Notes under the pieces: generated by a model
The model's input: only the letters and a program-made list of their open reading frames with translations
Told to the model about the DNA's origin: nothing
The model's database searches: none
Source of the DNA: Enterobacter asburiae
GTDB lineage: Bacteria; Pseudomonadota; Gammaproteobacteria; Enterobacterales; Enterobacteriaceae
DNA length: 64,000 bases
Assembly (NCBI RefSeq): GCF_024599655.1
Contig: NZ_CP102247.1
Span: forward strand, 3,100,001 to 3,164,000
Reading direction: 5' to 3'
Shown: in pieces, positions 7,943 through 15,931 of the stretch
How the letters are laid out: each line of letters starts with the position of its first letter
Position numbering within the stretch: the stretch's first letter is position 1
Position numbers and translations under genes: made by a program

Positions 7943-9151
7943 ATGTCCCGCGTATCACAGGCCAGGAGCCTGGGTAAATATTTCCTGCTCGTCGATAACA
8001 TGCTGGTCGTGCTCGGCTTTTTTGTCGTTTTTCCATTGATATCGATCCGCTTTGTCGATCAGATGGGTTGGGCGGCATTAATGGTTGGCATTGCCCTGGG
8101 GTTACGCCAGTTTGTCCAGCAGGGTCTGGGCGTCTTTGGCGGGGCCATTGCCGACCGCTTTGGCGCTAAACCGATGATCGTGACCGGTATGCTGCTGCGC
8201 GCGGCAGGCTTTGCAACGATGGCGGTCGCCCAGGAGCCCTGGCTGCTCTGGTTCTCCTGTTTCCTCTCCGGTATCGGAGGCACGCTGTTCGATCCGCCAC
8301 GCACCGCGCTGGTGGTGAAGCTTATTCGCCCTCAGCACCGCGGCCGTTTCTTCTCGATCCTGATGATGCAGGACAGTGCCGGGGCGGTTATCGGCGCCCT
8401 GCTGGGAAGCTGGCTGCTGCAGTATGACTTCCGACTGGTCTGCGCGGCGGGGGCGGTGCTCTTTATTCTGTGCGCGCTGTTTAATGGCCTGTTCCTGCCC
8501 GCCTGGAAACTCTCGACGGTCAAAGCGCCGGTCCGGGAAGGGCTTGGCCGCGTGCTGCGCGACAAACGTTTTGTCACCTATGTGCTGACCCTGACGGGAT
8601 ACTACATGCTGGCTGTGCAGGTCATGCTGATGCTGCCGATCATGGTTAACGACATTGCGGGCACGCCTGCTGCCGTTAAATGGATGTACGCCATTGAAGC
8701 CGCACTTTCCCTGACGCTGCTCTATCCGATTGCCCGCTGGAGCGAGCGGCGTTTTCGTCTGGAGCATCGCCTGATGGCCGGGCTGTTCCTGATGACGCTG
8801 AGCATGATGCCGATCGGCCTGGTGAACTCTCTCCAGCAGCTGTTTACCCTGATTTGCACGTTCTACATAGGGTCGATCATCGCCGAGCCTGCCCGTGAAA
8901 CGCTGAGCGCCTCCCTTGCGGATGCGCGTGCGCGCGGCAGCTATATGGGCTTCAGCCGGCTTGGGCTGGCGCTTGGCGGCGCATTAGGTTACGCCGGTGG
9001 CGGCTGGTTGTTTGATGCCGGCAAAGCGTTAAACCAGCCCGAACTCCCGTGGATGATGCTCGGCGCGGTGGGCTTTATGACGCTCCTTGCCCTGTGGTGG
9101 CAGTTCAGCCAGAAACGCAGCGCGAGCGGGATGCTCGAGCCTGGCGCTTAG
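7943..9151 (+). CDS. mdtH: MFS multidrug efflux protein MdtH
   Basis: MdtH is a 12-helix major facilitator exporter; in E. coli its overexpression gives resistance to norfloxacin and enoxacin. The 402-residue protein (E. coli 402) shows the MFS motif A region (GGAIADRFGAKPMIVTGM, about residues 67-84) and motif C-like residues in helix 5. The ATG is preceded by GGAGGGAAA. In E. coli grxB follows mdtH; here the next gene is yceB. The protein could equally export other hydrophobic compounds. Confidence 0.95.
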   Translation: MSRVSQARSLGKYFLLVDNMLVVLGFFVVFPLISIRFVDQMGWAALMVGIALGLRQFVQQGLGVFGGAIADRFGAKPMIVTGMLLRAAGFATMAVAQEPWLLWFSCFLSGIGGTLFDPPRTALVVKLIRPQHRGRFFSILMMQDSAGAVIGALLGSWLLQYDFRLVCAAGAVLFILCALFNGLFLPAWKLSTVKAPVREGLGRVLRDKRFVTYVLTLTGYYMLAVQVMLMLPIMVNDIAGTPAAVKWMYAIEAALSLTLLYPIARWSERRFRLEHRLMAGLFLMTLSMMPIGLVNSLQQLFTLICTFYIGSIIAEPARETLSASLADARARGSYMGFSRLGLALGGALGYAGGGWLFDAGKALNQPELPWMMLGAVGFMTLLALWWQFSQKRSASGMLEPGA

Positions 9152-9161
9152 CCTTTCCCTC

Positions 9162-9198
9162 GGGCGGGAGCCGCTCCCGCCCCACTTCTCAGTTTTTT
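9162..9198 (+). terminator. Terminator after mdtH
   Basis: GGGCGGGAG and CTCCCGCCC form a 9-base perfect stem around CCG. A T-run follows about 11 bases later, so the signal is less compact than a standard terminator. Confidence 0.6.
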
Positions 9199-9274
9199 CT
9201 GCTGGTTTCTGCCAATTCACACTGACATACTGACGTAACAGGACAGAAGCGCCGATTTTTCGTTGAGGAACACT

Positions 9275-9835
9275 ATGAAGAAAATTGTCTTTGCCGCTGC
9301 ACTAGTTGTCAGCGGTCTGCTGGTTGGCTGTAACCAGCTCACGCAATATACCGTCAGTGAACAGGAAATTAATCAGGCGCTGGAAAAACATAACAATTTT
9401 TCTAAAGACATTGGCGTGCCGGGGCTGGCGGACGCGCATATCGTGCTCACGAATCTGACCAGCCAGATCGGACGTGAAGAGCCAAACAAAGTCACCCTGG
9501 CCGGTGATGCGGCTCTCGATATGTCATCCCTTTTTGGCAATCAGAAAGCCAACATCAAGCTCAAGCTGAAGGCACTCCCCGTGTTCAACAAAGAGAAAGG
9601 GGCGATTTTCCTCCAGGAGATGGAAGTCGTCGATGCGCAGGTTTCGCCGGACAAGATGGCACCGGTACTGCAAACCCTGATGCCCTATCTCAACCAGTCG
9701 CTGCGTAATTATTTCAACCAGCAGCCTGCGTACGTCTTAAGCGAAGACAAAAGCAAGGGTGAAGCTCTGGCGAAAAAATATGCAAAAGGCATAGAGGTGA
9801 AACCGGGAGAAATTATCATTCCTTTCACCGATTAA
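9275..9835 (+). CDS. yceB: Predicted lipoprotein YceB (DUF1439)
   Basis: YceB is a periplasm-facing lipoprotein of unknown function. The ATG at 9275 has GAGGA upstream and gives 186 residues, the E. coli length. The signal peptide ends in the lipobox LVGC, with Cys at about residue 19. The mature part is a DUF1439 domain, related to tubular lipid-binding folds. An in-frame TTG four codons earlier is ignored because it overlaps the ribosome binding site. It lies before a strong terminator, upstream of pyrC. Confidence 0.93.
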   Translation: MKKIVFAAALVVSGLLVGCNQLTQYTVSEQEINQALEKHNNFSKDIGVPGLADAHIVLTNLTSQIGREEPNKVTLAGDAALDMSSLFGNQKANIKLKLKALPVFNKEKGAIFLQEMEVVDAQVSPDKMAPVLQTLMPYLNQSLRNYFNQQPAYVLSEDKSKGEALAKKYAKGIEVKPGEIIIPFTD

Positions 9836-9840
9836 TTTGA

Positions 9841-9866
9841 AGGGCGCTGCGGCGCCCTTTTTTTTA
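9841..9866 (+). terminator. Terminator after yceB
   Basis: AGGGCGC and GCGCCCT form a 7-base perfect stem around TGCG, followed by a run of eight T. Confidence 0.92.
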
Positions 9867-9881
9867 CGGAAAAGTGTGCAA

Positions 9882-9897
9882 ACGAAAACGTTTCCGC
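9882..9897 (+). promoter_or_regulatory. PurR box upstream of pyrC
   Basis: ACGAAAACGTTTCCGC closely resembles the PurR consensus ACGCAAACGTTTTCGT, with the central AACGTT intact. E. coli pyrC is repressed by PurR at an equivalent upstream site. It overlaps the expected -35 region, just before the TATGAT -10. Confidence 0.8.
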
Positions 9898-9898
9898 T

Positions 9899-9955
9899 TA
9901 TGATTTGTGTCCGGCAAAAACAGCCATCCTTATGACTGATTCCTGACAAGCCGGA
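9899..9955 (+). promoter_or_regulatory. pyrC promoter and start-site-switching leader
   Basis: TATGAT (9899-9904) is the -10 element. Transcription should start in TCCGGC (9910-9915). That hexamer pairs perfectly with GCCGGA (9950-9955), which contains the ribosome binding site of pyrC. In E. coli and Salmonella, high CTP favours starting at the upstream C, and the longer mRNA folds and hides the ribosome binding site; low CTP shifts the start to a G downstream and frees it. The pairing bases needed for that mechanism are all present here. Confidence 0.85.
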
Positions 9956-9961
9956 GCTTCC

Positions 9962-11008
9962 ATGACTGCACAACCCCAGGTTCTTAAAATCCGCCGCCCT
10001 GACGACTGGCATATCCATCTGCGTGATGGCGATATGCTGAAAACCGTCGTGCCTTATACCAGCGAAATTTATGGCCGCGCGATTGTCATGCCTAACCTGG
10101 TTCCACCAGTCACCACCGTCGATGCCGCGATGGCCTATCGCCAGCGCATCCTGGATGCCGTGCCTGCGGGACACGATTTTACCCCGCTGATGACCTGCTA
10201 TCTGACCGACTCGCTGGACCCGAACGAAGTGGAGCGTGGGTTTAACGAAGGCGTATTTACGGCGGCGAAACTCTACCCGGCGAATGCCACCACCAACTCC
10301 AGCCACGGCGTCACCAGCATTGATGCCATCATGCCGGTTCTGGAACGCATGCAGAAACTGGGCATGCCGCTGCTGGTCCATGGTGAAGTCACGCACGCCG
10401 AGATTGACATCTTCGACCGTGAAGCCCGCTTTATCGAGACCGTGATGGAGCCTCTGCGCCAGCGCCTGCCTGCGCTTAAAGTGGTCTTTGAGCATATCAC
10501 CACCAAAGACGCGGCAGAGTATGTGCGTGACGGCAACGATCTTATCGCCGCCACCATTACGCCACAGCACTTGATGTTTAACCGTAACCACATGCTGGTG
10601 GGCGGGGTGCGCCCTCACCTGTACTGCCTGCCGATTCTCAAGCGCAACATCCACCAGCAGGCGCTGCGCGAGCTGGTTGCCAGCGGCTTCTCCCGCGCGT
10701 TCCTCGGCACCGATTCCGCGCCTCACGCCCGCCACCGTAAAGAGGCGAGCTGCGGCTGCGCAGGCTGCTTCAACGCCCCAACGGCGCTTGCCAGCTACGC
10801 GACCGTATTTGAAGAGATGAACGCGCTGGAACATTTCGAAGCGTTCTGCTCCCTTAACGGCCCGCGCTTCTACGGCCTGCCGGTCAATGACACCTTCATC
10901 GAACTGGAGCGTAAAGCGAGCCACGTTGAGGAATCCATTGCGCTGACGGATGACACGCTGATCCCCTTCCTGGCGGGCGAAACCGTTAACTGGACGGTAA
11001 AACGTTAA
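9962..11008 (+). CDS. pyrC: Dihydroorotase PyrC
   Basis: PyrC cyclises N-carbamoyl-aspartate to dihydroorotate, the third step of pyrimidine synthesis. The 348-residue protein (E. coli 348) is a class II dihydroorotase: zinc ligands in WHIHLRDGDM near residue 16-18, the carboxylated lysine in FTAAKLYPANATTNS (about residue 103), later His ligands in LLVHGEV and FEHITT, and the catalytic Asp in FLGTDSAPH. Expression is set by PurR and by the CTP-sensing leader hairpin. The window also holds the pyrimidine breakdown operon rut, the opposite pathway. Confidence 0.98.
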   Translation: MTAQPQVLKIRRPDDWHIHLRDGDMLKTVVPYTSEIYGRAIVMPNLVPPVTTVDAAMAYRQRILDAVPAGHDFTPLMTCYLTDSLDPNEVERGFNEGVFTAAKLYPANATTNSSHGVTSIDAIMPVLERMQKLGMPLLVHGEVTHAEIDIFDREARFIETVMEPLRQRLPALKVVFEHITTKDAAEYVRDGNDLIAATITPQHLMFNRNHMLVGGVRPHLYCLPILKRNIHQQALRELVASGFSRAFLGTDSAPHARHRKEASCGCAGCFNAPTALASYATVFEEMNALEHFEAFCSLNGPRFYGLPVNDTFIELERKASHVEESIALTDDTLIPFLAGETVNWTVKR

Positions 11009-11045
11009 AAAATCAATGCCCCTTGTTGTCAAACCGATAATATAC

Positions 11046-11061
11046 CTGTATAAATAAACAG
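11046..11061 (+). promoter_or_regulatory. LexA (SOS) box of dinI
   Basis: CTGT-ATAAATAA-ACAG is a perfect CTGT-N8-ACAG LexA site, 22 bases before the dinI start. E. coli dinI has a LexA box in the same position. Confidence 0.93.
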
Positions 11062-11082
11062 TATATTACACAGGGGGCATTT

Positions 11083-11328
11083 ATGCGTATTGAAGTCACC
11101 ATAGCCAAAACAACCGTTCTGCCTGCCGGCGCGCTTGATGCACTGGCAGGCGAATTATCCCGCCGTATTAACACTACATTTCCCGACAACGCCGGTGCCG
11201 TAACGGTGCGTTACGCCGCGGCGAACAACCTCTCCGTCATTGGTGCTGCAAAAGAAGATAAAGATCGCATCAGCGAAATCCTGCAGGAAACGTGGGAAAG
11301 CGCAGACGACTGGTTTATCACAGATTAA
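11083..11328 (+). CDS. dinI: DNA damage-inducible protein DinI
   Basis: DinI modulates RecA: it stabilises RecA filaments at low levels and limits co-protease activity on UmuD. The 81-residue product (E. coli 81) starts MRIEVTIAKTTVLPAGALDA and ends in the acidic helix (ILQETWESADDWFITD) that mimics DNA and contacts RecA. GGGGG lies before the ATG. It has a LexA box upstream and its own terminator downstream, so it is a single-gene SOS unit. Confidence 0.97.
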   Translation: MRIEVTIAKTTVLPAGALDALAGELSRRINTTFPDNAGAVTVRYAAANNLSVIGAAKEDKDRISEILQETWESADDWFITD

Positions 11329-11352
11329 CACTGCTCCCTCATTGTGTTTTTT

Positions 11353-11376
11353 GCCGGGTCGCCCCGGCTTTTTTTT
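11353..11376 (+). terminator. Terminator after dinI
   Basis: GCCGGG and CCCGGC form the stem with loop TCGC, followed by eight T. Confidence 0.92.
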
Positions 11377-11523
11377 GTCTAAAAATACGGTAAGTTCAAA
11401 TTAATTCGGCATCTTCTTTAAGAATCGTGAACAAGATGGTGTTTTATTGTTCGAACAATCCTAAAAAGCAGAAAAATGTGTTGCCACCTGTTTATTTTTC
11501 CCTTCGGAACCCTTATTACTTGG

Positions 11524-11529
11524 TATACT
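11524..11529 (+). promoter_or_regulatory. Extended -10 of bssS promoter
   Basis: TGG-TATACT is an extended -10 hexamer 72 bases before the bssS ATG. No convincing -35 is needed for this class. The call rests on the motif only. Confidence 0.5.
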
Positions 11530-11601
11530 GAAGATGCTTTCAGAAAAACATGCATTGAACCTCAAAGCCGTTGTCTTCTAACACGCATTAAGGGGGTTAT
11601 A

Positions 11602-11856
11602 ATGGAAAAGAATAGTGAAGTGATCCAGACCCATCCACTCGTTGGCTGGGATATCAGTACCGTAGATAGCTACGATGCGCTGATGCTGCGTTTGCACTAC
11701 CAGACCCCGAATCAACTCAACCGTGAAGAAGCGGAAGTTGGACAGACGCTGTGGCTTACAACAGACGTCGCCCGTCAGTTTATTTCTATTTTAGAGGCAG
11801 GTATTGCAAAAATAGAATCTGGCGACTATCAGGAAAATGAGTATAAACGGCACTAA
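11602..11856 (+). CDS. bssS: Biofilm formation regulator BssS
   Basis: BssS (YceP) affects biofilm formation, indole-related signalling and motility in E. coli by an unknown mechanism. The ATG at 11602 gives 84 residues, MEKNSEVIQTHPLVGWDIST onward, the E. coli length. A longer open frame begins upstream but AAGGGGG sits 6-7 bases before this ATG. There is no signal peptide or membrane segment. It is flanked by a terminator on each side, so it is monocistronic. Confidence 0.95.
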   Translation: MEKNSEVIQTHPLVGWDISTVDSYDALMLRLHYQTPNQLNREEAEVGQTLWLTTDVARQFISILEAGIAKIESGDYQENEYKRH

Positions 11857-11880
11857 GCTTATGCCCACTTTTCTCTCTAC

Positions 11881-11909
11881 AGGCACCCTCGCGGTGCCTT
11901 ATTTATTTC
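11881..11909 (+). terminator. Terminator after bssS
   Basis: AGGCACC and GGTGCCT pair around CTCGC, followed by TATTTATTTCT. Confidence 0.8.
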
Positions 11910-11972
11910 TCCCTTGTCTAACCCCGCGTTGTTAATTACTCTGCTAACAAAACGTCAGTTTACGAGATGCAT

Positions 11973-13091
11973 ATGAGATACGACTTAATCATTATTGGTA
12001 GCGGCTCCGTGGGATCCGCCGCCGGTTATTACGCAACGCAGGCAGGGCTGAAGGTCCTGATGATCGATGCCCATCTACCTCCCCATGCGGAGGGTAGCCA
12101 TCATGGCGATACCCGCCTCATGCGCCATGCGTATGGAGAAGGCGAGCGCTATGTACCGCTGGTGCTTCGCGCCCAGACGCTGTGGGACGAGCTGGCGAAA
12201 CAGACCGAAGAGCGTATTTTCGAGCGTACCGGCGTCATCAACCTTGGCCCTGCCCATTCTGATTTTCTCGCCAGCGTCGAGCGCAGCGCAAAAGCCTTTA
12301 ATCTGGATGTTGAGAAGCTGGACGCGACGGGCATTACCGCGCGCTGGCCTGAAATTACCGTCCCGGACGATTACATCGGCCTCTTTGAAGCCCACTCCGG
12401 CGTGCTGCATTGTGAAACGGCGATCAAAACCTGGATCGATCTTGCCGCTAAAGCCGGCTGTGCGCAGCTGTTTAACTGTCCGGTAGAGGCCATCACCCAT
12501 GACGAAAATGGCGTCACGGTAACGACTATCGACGGCGACTATTCAGCGTCCCGCCTGCTCGTCAGCGCAGGAACCTGGGTCACTCGCCTGCTGCCGGAAC
12601 TGCCGATCCAGCCGGTGCGCAAGGTCTTCTCCTGGTTCCAGTCGGATGGACGCTACAGCACGCAGAATAAATTCCCGGCCTTCACCGGCGAACTGCCGAA
12701 TGGCGATCAGTTCTACGGCTTCCCTTCCGAGAAAGACGCGCTGAAAATCGGTAAACACAACGGCGGCCAGGCTATCACCTCCCCTGAAGAGCGTAAGCCT
12801 TTCGGCGCCTTCCCACTGGATGGTTCGGAAGCCTTCTCGTTCCTGCGTACTATTCTCCCGGGCGTCGGTGGCTTGCTGTATGGCGCGGCCTGTACCTACG
12901 ACAACACGCCGGATGAAGACTTCATCATTGATACGCTGCCCGGGCATGACAACACCCTGCTCATCACCGGGCTGAGCGGCCACGGCTTTAAGTTCGCTTC
13001 CGTGCTGGGGGAAATCGCCGCGCAGTTTGCCCAGGGTATCGCGCCGCAGTTTGATCTGACGCCCTTCTCACTCTCGCGTTTTAACGGATAA
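11973..13091 (+). CDS. solA: N-methyl-L-tryptophan oxidase SolA
   Basis: SolA is a flavoenzyme that oxidatively demethylates N-methyl-L-tryptophan and, poorly, sarcosine. The ATG at 11973 gives 372 residues (E. coli 372): MRYDLIIIGSGSVGSAAGYY is the FAD-binding dinucleotide fold, and GLSGHGFKFASVLGEIAA near the C-terminus belongs to the monomeric sarcosine oxidase family. FAD is held covalently by a Cys, which fits the Cys in LLYGAACTYDNTPDEDF. An ATG two codons earlier is possible. A GC-rich hairpin (13094-13124) follows the stop. Confidence 0.95.
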   Translation: MRYDLIIIGSGSVGSAAGYYATQAGLKVLMIDAHLPPHAEGSHHGDTRLMRHAYGEGERYVPLVLRAQTLWDELAKQTEERIFERTGVINLGPAHSDFLASVERSAKAFNLDVEKLDATGITARWPEITVPDDYIGLFEAHSGVLHCETAIKTWIDLAAKAGCAQLFNCPVEAITHDENGVTVTTIDGDYSASRLLVSAGTWVTRLLPELPIQPVRKVFSWFQSDGRYSTQNKFPAFTGELPNGDQFYGFPSEKDALKIGKHNGGQAITSPEERKPFGAFPLDGSEAFSFLRTILPGVGGLLYGAACTYDNTPDEDFIIDTLPGHDNTLLITGLSGHGFKFASVLGEIAAQFAQGIAPQFDLTPFSLSRFNG

Positions 13092-13150
13092 TCCGCACGG
13101 GCTCCGGATGTCCCGGGGCCCGTGTCATTCACACTGCATTACGGGGCGTT

Positions 13151-13264
13151 ATGCGCAGGATCGTTAGCTTTCTGATGAATAATATTCGCGAGCACTTTAT
13201 GCTCTATATCTTATTGTGGGCGCTGCTGGCCATTATTGATTTTGTTTACATTGTATTTTATTGA
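13151..13264 (+). CDS. yceO: Small inner-membrane protein YceO
   Basis: This 37-codon gene encodes MRRIVSFLMNNIREHFMLYI plus LLWALLAIIDFVYIVFY. It matches the C-terminal 37 residues of E. coli YceO (46 residues; NNIREHLMLYLFLWGLLAI in my memory), in the same place between solA and yceJ. It has one hydrophobic membrane segment (residues about 16-36) after a basic N-terminus. Function is unknown. The shorter start relative to E. coli is the only in-frame ATG; the ribosome binding site (ACGGGGCGTT) is weak to moderate. It is easily missed because of its size. Confidence 0.8.
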   Translation: MRRIVSFLMNNIREHFMLYILLWALLAIIDFVYIVFY

Positions 13265-13472
13265 AAGCCCTGACTGACAATAATTGACATTTATTTAGCT
13301 TTGTTGAAAATCTGAATTTCATCTTGCACGAAGACATTGAATTACCTTTATCAATCCTGTTCAAAAACGCTGAAATAAATAAAATAAAAATCAATAGACA
13401 ATTATTTCAGTTGCAATATCACAACTTCCCGTTCATTTTTACCCTTCGGTTAATTTGAAAATGGACATTCTA

Positions 13473-14039
13473 ATGCAATTGCGTAACTCCTCCCGGCGCT
13501 ACGGAATAATATCCATAGTTTTGCACTGGATATTTGCTATTGCCGTCTACGGTATGTTTGGACTTGGGCTCTGGATGGTCACGCTCAGCTATTACGATGG
13601 CTGGTATCACCAGGCACCGGAGTTACATAAAAGCATTGGCGTCCTCCTGATGCTGGGGCTGGTTTTTCGCGTAATCTGGCGGCATGTTTCCCCGCCGCCC
13701 GCCGCGCCGAAGACCCATGGCAAAATGACCCGCCTGAGTGCAGTTGCCGCGCATATCGCGCTCTATGCGCTGCTTTTCGCCATTTTGATCAGCGGCTACC
13801 TTATCTCGACGGCGGACGGTAAGCCGATTAGCGTCTTTGGCCTTTTTGACGTCCCGGCAACGCTCAGCGATGCGGGCGCTCAGGCTGACACCGCAGGGGT
13901 CGTTCACCTCTGGCTCGCATGGAGCGTCGTGATCCTGTCTGTACTGCACGGGCTTGCCGCCCTCAAACACCATTTTATTGATAAAGACGATACGCTAAAG
14001 CGCATGCTTGGCCGCTCGTCAGTTGACTCTGGAGCATAA
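13473..14039 (+). CDS. yceJ: Cytochrome b561 family protein YceJ
   Basis: YceJ is a four-helix membrane cytochrome b561 of the CybB type, likely a di-haem quinol oxidoreductase. The ATG at 13473 gives 188 residues, the E. coli length; earlier in-frame starts (TTG 13455, ATG 13461) would add up to six residues. Haem-ligand histidines are seen in SIVLHWIFAI, APELHKSIGV, VVHLWLAW and LSVLHGLAALKHHF. It ends one base before yceI, and the two form a conserved operon; YceI may bind isoprenoid quinone, suggesting a shared redox role (inference). Confidence 0.94.
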   Translation: MQLRNSSRRYGIISIVLHWIFAIAVYGMFGLGLWMVTLSYYDGWYHQAPELHKSIGVLLMLGLVFRVIWRHVSPPPAAPKTHGKMTRLSAVAAHIALYALLFAILISGYLISTADGKPISVFGLFDVPATLSDAGAQADTAGVVHLWLAWSVVILSVLHGLAALKHHFIDKDDTLKRMLGRSSVDSGA

Positions 14040-14040
14040 A

Positions 14041-14619
14041 ATGAAAAAACACCTGCTGGGTATCGCCCTGGGTTCTCTGTTATTCACCGCCGGTTCCGCC
14101 GTGGCGGCCGATTATAAAATTGATAAAGAGGGCCAGCACGCTTTCGTCAATTTCCGTATTCAGCACCTGGGATACAGCTGGCTGTACGGTACCTTTAAGG
14201 ATTTTGACGGCACATTCACCTATGACGAGAAAAATCCTGCCGCCGACAAGGTCAATGTGACCATTAATACCAACAGCGTGGATACCAATCATGCTGAACG
14301 TGATAAACATCTGCGCAGTGGGGAATTCCTCAATGTCGGGAAATACCCACAGGCTACTTTCACCTCCACGGAAGTGAAAAAAGACGGTGATAAGCTGAAT
14401 ATTACCGGCAACCTGACGCTTAACGGCGTAACAAAACCGGTCACGCTTGATGCTAAATTACTGGGCCAGGGTGACGACCCGTGGGGCGGTAAACGCGCAG
14501 GATTTGAAGCGGCGGGTAAAATTCACCTGAAAGATTTTAATATCACAACGGATTTAGGCCCGGCGTCTCAGGACGTTGAGCTGATTATTTCCGTTGAGGG
14601 TGTACAGCAGAAATCATAA
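14041..14619 (+). CDS. yceI: Periplasmic YceI-family lipid-binding protein
   Basis: YceI is a secreted lipocalin-like protein whose relatives bind long isoprenoids in a beta-barrel; in E. coli it is induced at high pH and by osmotic stress. The 192-residue precursor has a Sec signal peptide (MKKHLLGIALGSLLFTAGSA, cleaved after VAA near residue 22). The mature part contains the YceI-domain core: YKIDKEGQHAFVNFRIQHLG and KHLRSGEFLNVGKYPQATF. It is translated one base after yceJ and is followed by a bidirectional terminator. Confidence 0.96.
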   Translation: MKKHLLGIALGSLLFTAGSAVAADYKIDKEGQHAFVNFRIQHLGYSWLYGTFKDFDGTFTYDEKNPAADKVNVTINTNSVDTNHAERDKHLRSGEFLNVGKYPQATFTSTEVKKDGDKLNITGNLTLNGVTKPVTLDAKLLGQGDDPWGGKRAGFEAAGKIHLKDFNITTDLGPASQDVELIISVEGVQQKS

Positions 14620-14625
14620 TAGATT

Positions 14626-14654
14626 CGCCCGGCAGGCTTTTGCCGTGCCGGGCG
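14626..14654. terminator. Bidirectional terminator between yceI and trhO
   Basis: CGCCCGGCA (14626-14634) pairs perfectly with TGCCGGGCG (14646-14654). It lies between two convergent genes. The T-run is weak on both sides, and the sequence also resembles a REP core. Confidence 0.7.
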
Positions 14655-14660
14655 TTATTA

Positions 14661-15710
14661 TCATTCCGGGTCGGGGATACCCAGCTTGGTATTCAGACGG
14701 CCGCGTGATTTATTGAAAATCTTGTTGCCGTTTTCACGTCCTGCGCGACGGCGTCGCTGCTCTTCTTCCGGCAGGATGCTCTCTTCGCTGCACAGCTCGC
14801 TACAGCAGCCGTTAAACTTCTCGGCACAGGCCGGGCACTGAATAAACAGCAGATGGCACCCGTCGTTTTTGCAGTTGGTATGGGTATCGCACGGCGCGCC
14901 GCACTGGTGGCACTGGGCAATAACGTCTTCCGAGATACGCTCACCCATACGCTCGTCAAAGACAAAGTTTTTCCCGATAAAGCGTACCGGTAAACCCTGC
15001 TCGCGGGCGCGGCGGGCGTACTCGATAATGCCGCCTTCAATATGCCAGACCTTATTAAAGCCGTTGTGCTTCATCCACGCGCTGGCTTTTTCACAGCGGA
15101 TACCGCCGGTGCAGTACATAACGATCTTTTTATCTTTATGTTCCTGCATCATTTCAACCGCTTTGGGCAACTGCTCGCGGAAGGTGTCGGCCGGGATTTC
15201 CATCGCGTTCTCGAAATGCCCCACTTCGTACTCATAGTGGTTACGCATATCAATGAACACGGCATCCGGATCGTCCAGCATCGCATTCACTTCCGCAGCC
15301 TTCAGATATTCACCGACATCCGCCGCGTTAAACTCAGGATCGTCGATACCGTCCGCCACGATGCGCTCACGCACCTTCATGCGCAGCACCCAGAAGGATT
15401 TCCCGTCGTCGTCCAGGGCAATGTTCAGGCGCAAACCGTCGAGGGCCGGATCGAACTGATAAAGCACGTCGCGGAAGGCGCTGACTTTGCTTTCCGGTAC
15501 GCTAATTTGCGCGTTAATGCCTTCACGGGCAAGGTAGACGCGGCCGAAGACGTTCAGCGCCGTGAACGCCTGATAAAGCGCATCGCGGGTCGCCTGCGGA
15601 TCGTTGATGGTGAAGTATTTGTAGAAAGAGATGGTTGTGCGCGGTTCGGTTTCAGCCAACATGCGCGCCTTTAACATCTCATTCGACACGCGGTTGTGTA
15701 ACACTGGCAT
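14661..15710 (-). CDS. trhO: tRNA uridine 34 hydroxylase TrhO (YceA)
   Basis: TrhO hydroxylates U34 of tRNA using oxygen, giving 5-hydroxyuridine for cmo5U/mcmo5U modification. The ATG at 15710 (MPVLHNRVSNEMLKARMLAE) gives 349 residues; a frame extension of 17 residues upstream is not conserved in E. coli. Domains: an acylphosphatase-like N-terminal part, then a rhodanese domain (about residues 130-230) with the active-site Cys in VMYCTGGIRCEKASAW, then a Cys-rich C-terminal part (CHQCGAPCDTHTNCKNDGCH) that probably binds zinc. It faces lpxL divergently. Confidence 0.95.
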   Translation of the reverse strand: MPVLHNRVSNEMLKARMLAETEPRTTISFYKYFTINDPQATRDALYQAFTALNVFGRVYLAREGINAQISVPESKVSAFRDVLYQFDPALDGLRLNIALDDDGKSFWVLRMKVRERIVADGIDDPEFNAADVGEYLKAAEVNAMLDDPDAVFIDMRNHYEYEVGHFENAMEIPADTFREQLPKAVEMMQEHKDKKIVMYCTGGIRCEKASAWMKHNGFNKVWHIEGGIIEYARRAREQGLPVRFIGKNFVFDERMGERISEDVIAQCHQCGAPCDTHTNCKNDGCHLLFIQCPACAEKFNGCCSELCSEESILPEEEQRRRRAGRENGNKIFNKSRGRLNTKLGIPDPE

Positions 15711-15878
15711 GGTGTACAGTCCTGGAATCGTTAGAGAGAATGAAAAAACGGTCGGCATCATATAGCAAATAAAACCAATTTACATCCACACATTTTACGC
15801 TACATTTCACACACCCTGATTAATCAGGCTTAACAATTGCTGTATTCGTGCACGCTTCGAAAGCAGATATTTTGGCTA

Positions 15879-15898
15879 CGTCTCAAAAAATGAGACAC
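15879..15898. promoter_or_regulatory. Palindrome between trhO and lpxL
   Basis: GTCTCA-AAAAA-TGAGAC is a perfect 6-base inverted repeat in the 221-base divergent interval, 34 bases before the lpxL start. Its role is unknown. It could be an operator or an RNA hairpin in the lpxL leader. Confidence 0.35.
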
Positions 15899-15931
15899 TA
15901 GCAAAACAGGACGTTTGAAAACAGGAATGAC

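Noticed and set aside
8102..8767. 221-codon reverse frame in mdtH
   Set aside because: Antisense to MdtH, rich in Gln, Arg and His as expected of shadow frames.
9737..11032. 431-codon open frame antisense to yceB and pyrC
   Set aside because: It covers a regulatory region and pyrC in reverse, crosses a terminator, and shows no protein features.
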